Notes under the pieces: model-generated
Told to the model about the DNA's origin: nothing
The model's input: only the letters and a program-made list of their open reading frames with translations
Database searches by the model: none
Shown: piece by piece, positions 58,096 through 61,798 of the stretch
Layout of the letters: the number at the start of each line of letters is the position of its first letter
Position numbering within the stretch: position 1 is the stretch's first letter
Translations under genes and position numbers: made by a program
Source of the DNA: Kineosporia sp. R_H_3
Lineage (GTDB): Bacteria > Actinomycetota > Actinomycetes > Actinomycetales > Kineosporiaceae
Length of the DNA stretch: 61,798 bases
Assembly: GCF_002198675.1 (NCBI RefSeq)
Contig: NZ_MWLL01000175.1
Location: 1 to 61,798, forward strand
Direction of reading: 5' to 3'

Positions 58096-59454
58096 TCAGC
58101 CCCGCCGCGCGCCGCGCTCGCCGGCCGGTTCGTCCACCGGGTCGTCCACCGGTCCGTCGGCCGGTTCGCCGTGCGCCCCGGCCGGCTCCGCCGTCCGCAG
58201 GTCGATGACCCGCACCGGCTCCGGCACGGGCCCGGGGACGGTCGCCGGCACCCGCCCGACGAGCTCGTCGTAGACGCGCACGTAGGCGACGCGCTGGTGC
58301 GGCCAGCCGAGCTCCTCCTCGATCCTGGCCCGGCCGCAGCGGCCCATCCGGGCGCGCTCGTCGTCGTCGTCGAGCAGCTCGAGGATCGTGCGCGCGTAGC
58401 CGCGGACGTCACCGTCGGCCACGTAGGCGGCCGCGGCGCCGGCCGAGACCGCCGTCTCGGTGAGGTCGAAGGCGACGACGGGGAGGCCGAAGGCCATGTA
58501 CTCCAACGTCTTGTTCATCGTCGAGACGTTGTTGAGCGGGTTCTTCGGGTCCGGTGACAGGCCGACGTCGGCGGTCGAGAGGACGTCGACGACGGTCTGG
58601 TCCGGCACCCGCCCGGGCAGGTCCACGTACTCCGCCAGGCCGAGCTCGTCGCGCAGGGCGACCACGTCGGCGTAGCTGTCGCCGGCGCCCATGAACGTGA
58701 AGGAGACGTCGTCCCGGCCCAGCCCGTGGACGACCTCGTACGCGGCGCGGACGGCGACGTCGACGCCGTCCTGCGGGCCCATGACGCCGATGTACGCCAC
58801 GAGGTGCCGGCGGCCGCGGCGCAGCGCCGGATCGGGCTGCGCGGGGCGCAGCCGGTCGGGGTCCGGGCCGGTGCGGACGACGGTCACGTCACTGCGCGCC
58901 TTGCCGCCGCGGGCGACCGCGACCTCCCGGTACGACTCGTTCGTCGAGACGACGCGGTCCGCCGTCCGGAAGGTGGCCCGTTCCAGCAGCAGCAGGGCCC
59001 GGTGCAGCATCCGGCCACCGCCGGGGAACCGGGACTCGAAGAGCTCCGGGCACAGGTCGTGGTGGTCGAAGACGAAGCGGGTGCCGTCGACGAGCCGCAG
59101 CACCCGGGCGATCGGCCAGAAGATGTCCGGCGGGTTGCACGCCTGCAGCACGGCGAACCGCCCCCGCCGCCGCCCGCGCAGGACGAGGGCCGCCGTCGCG
59201 ACGAAGGACCACACGTACTCGAGGGCGAACTGCGCGAAGCCGCCGCCCGGGGCGTACTGGTGGTACTTCAGGAGGGTGACCCCGTCGAGCACCTCGCGCG
59301 CCGGGTCGCCGGGCCCCTTGGGGCAGACCACGGTGACGTCGTAGCCGGCGGCGGTGAGGGCGCGGCACTCGAGCCAGACCCGGCGGTCGAACGGCACGGG
59401 GAGGTTCTGTACGATGACGAGCACCCGGGGCGAGGCGACGCGGTCGCGGCTCAC
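58096..59454 (-). CDS. Glycosyltransferase, GT4 (WbuB-like)
   Basis: This GT-B enzyme of 452 aa starts RVLVIVQNLPVPFDRRVWLECRALTAAGYDV (about residues 11-41), the start typical of WbuB-like transferases. It continues with FDHHDLCPELF and MNKTLEYMAFGLPVVAFDLTE for the GT4 E motif. The C-terminal 55 residues are Pro/Asp/Glu-rich. It adds one sugar and may be the first sugar transfer after priming. The GTG overlaps the dehydrogenase stop by 4 bp. Confidence 0.9.
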   Translation of the reverse strand: MSRDRVASPRVLVIVQNLPVPFDRRVWLECRALTAAGYDVTVVCPKGPGDPAREVLDGVTLLKYHQYAPGGGFAQFALEYVWSFVATAALVLRGRRRGRFAVLQACNPPDIFWPIARVLRLVDGTRFVFDHHDLCPELFESRFPGGGRMLHRALLLLERATFRTADRVVSTNESYREVAVARGGKARSDVTVVRTGPDPDRLRPAQPDPALRRGRRHLVAYIGVMGPQDGVDVAVRAAYEVVHGLGRDDVSFTFMGAGDSYADVVALRDELGLAEYVDLPGRVPDQTVVDVLSTADVGLSPDPKNPLNNVSTMNKTLEYMAFGLPVVAFDLTETAVSAGAAAAYVADGDVRGYARTILELLDDDDERARMGRCGRARIEEELGWPHQRVAYVRVYDELVGRVPATVPGPVPEPVRVIDLRTAEPAGAHGEPADGPVDDPVDEPAGERGARRG

Positions 59455-60779
59455 GCCGGCCACCCGATGCCCTCGTACCCGGGCAGCGACTCGACGTCGT
59501 GGCCGAGCCGGCCGACGAGGTCGATGATCCGGGCCGGTGGGTCGGCCTCGAGCGCCGCGAGCACCTCGGGGTCGGTCGTCGACACGACCGCGGTGCCGGC
59601 CCCGTCGAGCGCCTCCCTCGGGTCGCGCGAGAGCAGCCGGCCCAGGTGCGGCAGCCGGCTCTCCATGTAGCGCAGGTTCGAGCCCATCAGCTGGTCGGGG
59701 TTGACGATCGGGTCGTAGATCCGGACGTCGAACCCCTTGCCGACCAACCGTTCGACGAGGTCGACGTTCGGACTCTCCCGCAGGTCGTCGGTGTGCATCT
59801 TGAAGCTGAGGCCGAGGACGGCGACCCGGCGGTCCGGCCCGGCGAGGACCCGGTCGACGATGTCGCTCACGACGAGCTCGTTCGTCCGGATCGTGCTCGC
59901 GAGCAGGGGTGCGTCGAGCGCGTTGGCCCGCGCCATGTGGAGCAGCGACCGCAGGTCCTTCGGCAGGCAGGAGCCGCCGAACGCGAAGCCGGGCCGCAGG
60001 TAGGCCGGGGACACGTTGAGGACGGTGTCCTCGCAGAAGATGTCCATGACCTCGCGGGAGTTCACGTCGAGCGCGCGGAAGATCCTCGCGAGCTCGTTCG
60101 TGAACGACACCTTCGTCGCGTGGAACGCGTTGCAGGCGTACTTCAGCGCCTCGGCGACGCGCAGGTCGACGACGTGCGGCTGCTGCTCGAGGAAGGCGAA
60201 GAGGCTGCGCAGCACCTCCTCCGCGGCCGGGTCCTCGGTGCCGATGACGACGAAGGGCGGGTGGAAGAAGTCGTGCACGCCGGATCCCTCGCGGAGGAAC
60301 TCCGGGCACATCGCGGCGCTCACCGACCAGCCCGGGGGCACGGCCGCGCCGGCGAAGGTCGCGACGACGTGCTCCTCGACCGTTCCCGGCGGGACCGTGC
60401 TCCGGACGACGACGACGTGCCGTCCCGACGCCGGCGGCGGCGCCTCGGCCATCGCCGCGCGGATCCCGTCGAGGGCCCGGTCGAGGTACGTGAGGTCCGT
60501 GCTGCCCTGCGGCGAGGACGGCGTCCCGACGCAGATGAGGGAGACGTCCGCGCCGTCGAGCGCGACCCGCGCCTGCGTCGTCGCCCGCAGCCGGCCGGCG
60601 GCCACCGCACCGGCGAGCAGATCGAGGATCCCGGGTTCCACCACCGGACTGCGGGCTGCGGTGACGAGGTCCACCTTCACCGGGTCGACGTCCACCCCGA
60701 CGACGTCGTGCCCGACGGAGGCGAGCCCCGCCGCAGTCACGGTTCCGACATAGCCCAAGCCGAAGACAGCGACCTTCAT
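59451..60779 (-). CDS. UDP-glucose/GDP-mannose-type 6-dehydrogenase, AlgD-like
   Basis: This is a 442-aa NAD-dependent enzyme that makes a hexuronic acid nucleotide. It has GLGYVGT (7-13), CPEFLREG, the catalytic Cys271 in FGGSCLPKD and SFKMHTDDLRESPNV. The last segment and LRPGFAFGGSCLPKD match GDP-mannose dehydrogenase (AlgD) better than UDP-glucose dehydrogenase, but substrate assignment is inference. It opens the 17-gene operon. ATG 60779 lies 324 bp downstream of DedA on the same strand; that gap holds the CGGACG cluster. Confidence 0.9.
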   Translation of the reverse strand: MKVAVFGLGYVGTVTAAGLASVGHDVVGVDVDPVKVDLVTAARSPVVEPGILDLLAGAVAAGRLRATTQARVALDGADVSLICVGTPSSPQGSTDLTYLDRALDGIRAAMAEAPPPASGRHVVVVRSTVPPGTVEEHVVATFAGAAVPPGWSVSAAMCPEFLREGSGVHDFFHPPFVVIGTEDPAAEEVLRSLFAFLEQQPHVVDLRVAEALKYACNAFHATKVSFTNELARIFRALDVNSREVMDIFCEDTVLNVSPAYLRPGFAFGGSCLPKDLRSLLHMARANALDAPLLASTIRTNELVVSDIVDRVLAGPDRRVAVLGLSFKMHTDDLRESPNVDLVERLVGKGFDVRIYDPIVNPDQLMGSNLRYMESRLPHLGRLLSRDPREALDGAGTAVVSTTDPEVLAALEADPPARIIDLVGRLGHDVESLPGYEGIGWPA

Positions 60780-60928
60780 GGGAAACTCCCAGCGCCCCAA
60801 CGTCCGTACGCCCCGCACGGACGCCACGACACTAAGTCACGATCAAGGCCGTGCCAGGGGCGTTTCGTCGGCATTCACGCGCCGTTGCCCTGAGGGCCGC
60901 GATGCAAGCGTTTGACGTCACCATCGGA

Positions 60929-60939
60929 CGTTGACAACG
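60929..60939. repeat. Small palindrome CGTTGACAACG in EPS leader
   Basis: CGTTG-A-CAACG is a perfect inverted repeat, partly overlapping one CGGACG copy. It may be an operator half of a regulator site. Confidence 0.35.
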
Positions 60940-61012
60940 AGGCTCTGACCTGCGACGACAGGGTGCCCGGACGTAAGTCCCGCCGGGACGGGAAAGTTCG
61001 CCCGTAGGCCTC

Positions 61013-61022
61013 CGTCCGGACG
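61013..61022. repeat. 10-bp palindrome CGTCCGGACG in EPS leader
   Basis: Two overlapping CGGACG hexamers on opposite strands form this perfect palindrome, followed 2 nt later by another copy (61025). It is the densest point of the cluster. Confidence 0.45.
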
Positions 61023-61103
61023 AACGGACGTAACGGCCTGTTATCCCGGTACGCCGTCCGTGGACAACCGGGCTGCGTTACGTGACCTTCGGCCCGAGCC
61101 GGG

Positions 61104-61751
61104 TCAGCCCCGGTCCGGGGTCCGTACGGGCTCCGGGGCGACCTCGGCGGCACGTCGCCTGCGCAGCCGGCGGACGACGAAGAGGGCGACCGACAGCACC
61201 ACGGCCGCGTAGACGACCTTGTCGACGACCCCGGCGTACCGTTCCACGGTGCGCCACTGGGTGCCGAGGGCGTAGCCGGCGCCGACGAGGACGGCGTTCC
61301 AGGCCAGGCTCCCCACGGTCGTCAGGATCGTGAACCGGGTGAGCGACATGGAGGAGGCGCCCGCGGGCAGCGACACCAGGCTGCGGACGCCTGGGACGAG
61401 CCGCCCGAACAGGACCGCCCAGGGGCCGTGCCGGTCGAACCAGGCCATCGCCCCGTCCACGTCCTCCCGGTCGACGAGCGGTATCCGGGAGAGCACCACG
61501 GCCGACCGCTCCCGCCCGAGCCTGGCCCCGACGCCGTAGAGGACCCACGAGCCGACGACGGCACCGACCGTGGCCGCGACGAGCACCGCGGCCAGGCTCA
61601 TCCGGCCGCGCTCCGCGAGGTACCCGGCGAGCGGCAGGATGACCTCGCTCGGCAGCGGCGGGAACACCGTCTCGACGACGGTGAGCAGGCCGACCCCGAG
61701 TGCGCCCAGCGCCTCGACGACGTCGAGGACGGTGCCGGTGAGGCCGCCCAT
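61104..61751 (-). CDS. DedA-family membrane protein
   Basis: This 215-aa membrane protein of the DedA/SNARE-associated family has ETVFPPLPSEVILPLAGYLAERG (about residues 27-49), GARLG and the FGRLVPGVRSLVSLPAGASSM signature (about 115-135), plus GSLAWNAVLVGAGYALG. DedA proteins are lipid scramblases or transporters needed for envelope integrity and undecaprenyl phosphate recycling, which would suit a place beside EPS genes. The ATG has GGGGGAG directly before it, so the spacing is unusual. It may be transcribed separately from the EPS operon. The gene is complete. Confidence 0.9.
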   Translation of the reverse strand: MGGLTGTVLDVVEALGALGVGLLTVVETVFPPLPSEVILPLAGYLAERGRMSLAAVLVAATVGAVVGSWVLYGVGARLGRERSAVVLSRIPLVDREDVDGAMAWFDRHGPWAVLFGRLVPGVRSLVSLPAGASSMSLTRFTILTTVGSLAWNAVLVGAGYALGTQWRTVERYAGVVDKVVYAAVVLSVALFVVRRLRRRRAAEVAPEPVRTPDRG

Positions 61752-61798
61752 CTCCCCCGGCTGCCCGCCCGGGGGCGCGGCGGCCCAGGATGCGTGGA

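Larger units (their letters stand above)
60780..61103 (-). promoter_or_regulatory. 324-bp leader of the EPS operon with CGGACG cluster
   Basis: No gene is seen. The hexamer CGGACG (or its complement CGTCCG) occurs eight times between 60801 and 61060: 60801, 60818, 60925, 60968, 61013, 61017, 61025 and 61055. CGGACGTAA occurs at 60968-60976 and 61025-61033, with an inverted TTACGT at 61078-61083. CGTTGACAACG (60929-60939) and CGTCCGGACG (61013-61022) are perfect small palindromes. I estimate about 0.5 chance copies of the hexamer in this length. No clear -10/-35 or riboswitch is recognised. The end holds the DedA 3' end. Confidence 0.6.

Noticed and set aside
60911-60936. BldD-like site in the EPS leader
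   Set aside because: The two TTGAC copies are in the same orientation rather than inverted, so they do not fit a BldD box.
61082-61095. DosR-like sequence GTGACCTTCGGCCC near the DedA 3' end
   Set aside because: It lacks the symmetric outer arms and is about 300 bp from the EPS operon start, so chance is the simpler explanation.
1-61798. CRISPR arrays, insertion sequences, prophage or integrative elements
   Set aside because: No regularly spaced repeats, transposase, integrase, phage structural gene or tRNA-attached repeats were seen in any frame.

Overview
This window looks like a chromosomal segment of a very GC-rich actinobacterium (Actinomycetota). The signs are extreme third-codon GC, frequent GTG starts, F420/FMN-type PPOX and LLM-class flavoenzymes, the divergent glgA/glgC pair known from mycobacteria, an Acg-type nitroreductase, and many genes whose start codon sits 5-8 nt behind a TANNNT -10 box (leaderless mRNAs). 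No mobile elements, rRNA, tRNA or CRISPR arrays were seen. I annotate 56 protein genes. The genus cannot be fixed from the sequence alone.

Positions 74-34000 hold a mosaic of small metabolic and regulatory units. They are: an ABC exporter pair (74-2634); a HutD-like and PPOX pair (2691-3661); a SRPBCC/ArsR-type regulator pair divergent from a beta-hydroxyacid dehydrogenase and an arylamine N-acetyltransferase, with a perfect 20-bp palindrome between them (3682-7002); a hypothetical protein, an amidase, a double-PAS protein and a CapA lipoprotein (7024-12136); a MarR regulator, a degenerate EAL protein, a nitroreductase behind a DosR-like box, a YbaK-type deacylase, a TrmH-type methyltransferase and a TSUP permease (12215-16999); a secreted lytic transglycosylase; an ABC ATPase, NfeD and SPFH set broken apart by a secreted beta-propeller/LamG gene (18346-23201); a STAS-like/anti-sigma-kinase fusion; GlgA and GlgC; an LLM oxidoreductase; SerB; a Nudix protein; a repeat-filled 370-bp gap; PPOX; a class III aminotransferase; and a methyltransferase.

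Positions 33600-60780 form an exopolysaccharide (EPS) island. A minus-strand run of 17 genes (60779 down to 38452), mostly joined by 4-bp ATGA/GTGA overlaps, encodes: an AlgD-like sugar-nucleotide dehydrogenase, a WbuB-like glycosyltransferase, an AsnB-type amidotransferase, a bi-domain oxidoreductase, a cytosolic heparinase II/III-like protein, two Wzz-like proteins with dead BY-kinase domains, an O-antigen-ligase/Wzy protein, a GT4, an SDR epimerase, a sugar C-methyltransferase, a cytidylyltransferase, a PIG-L deacetylase, a second C-methyltransferase-like protein with wrecked active-site motifs, a RmlC-like epimerase, a GT2 and a pyruvyltransferase-like protein. Next to it lie a flippase and a GT4 (plus strand), a membrane-anchored parallel beta-helix protein and a PAP2 phosphatase. 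Together these can make nucleotide sugars, assemble a repeat unit, flip it, polymerise it and modify it. No priming transferase, CDP-sugar 4,6-dehydratase or outer export protein is visible. A DedA protein lies upstream of the operon, and the 324-bp leader between them carries a dense cluster of CGGACG hexamers.

The most promising leads are the sugar-modifying cassette with one intact and one degenerate C-methyltransferase around a PIG-L protein, the kinase-dead Wzz pair, the DosR-like box with a tiny leaderless upstream ORF before the nitroreductase, the CGGACG cluster in the EPS leader, and the inverted/direct repeat cluster at 30450-30616. Bases 1-73 and 61752-61798 hold nothing I can call.
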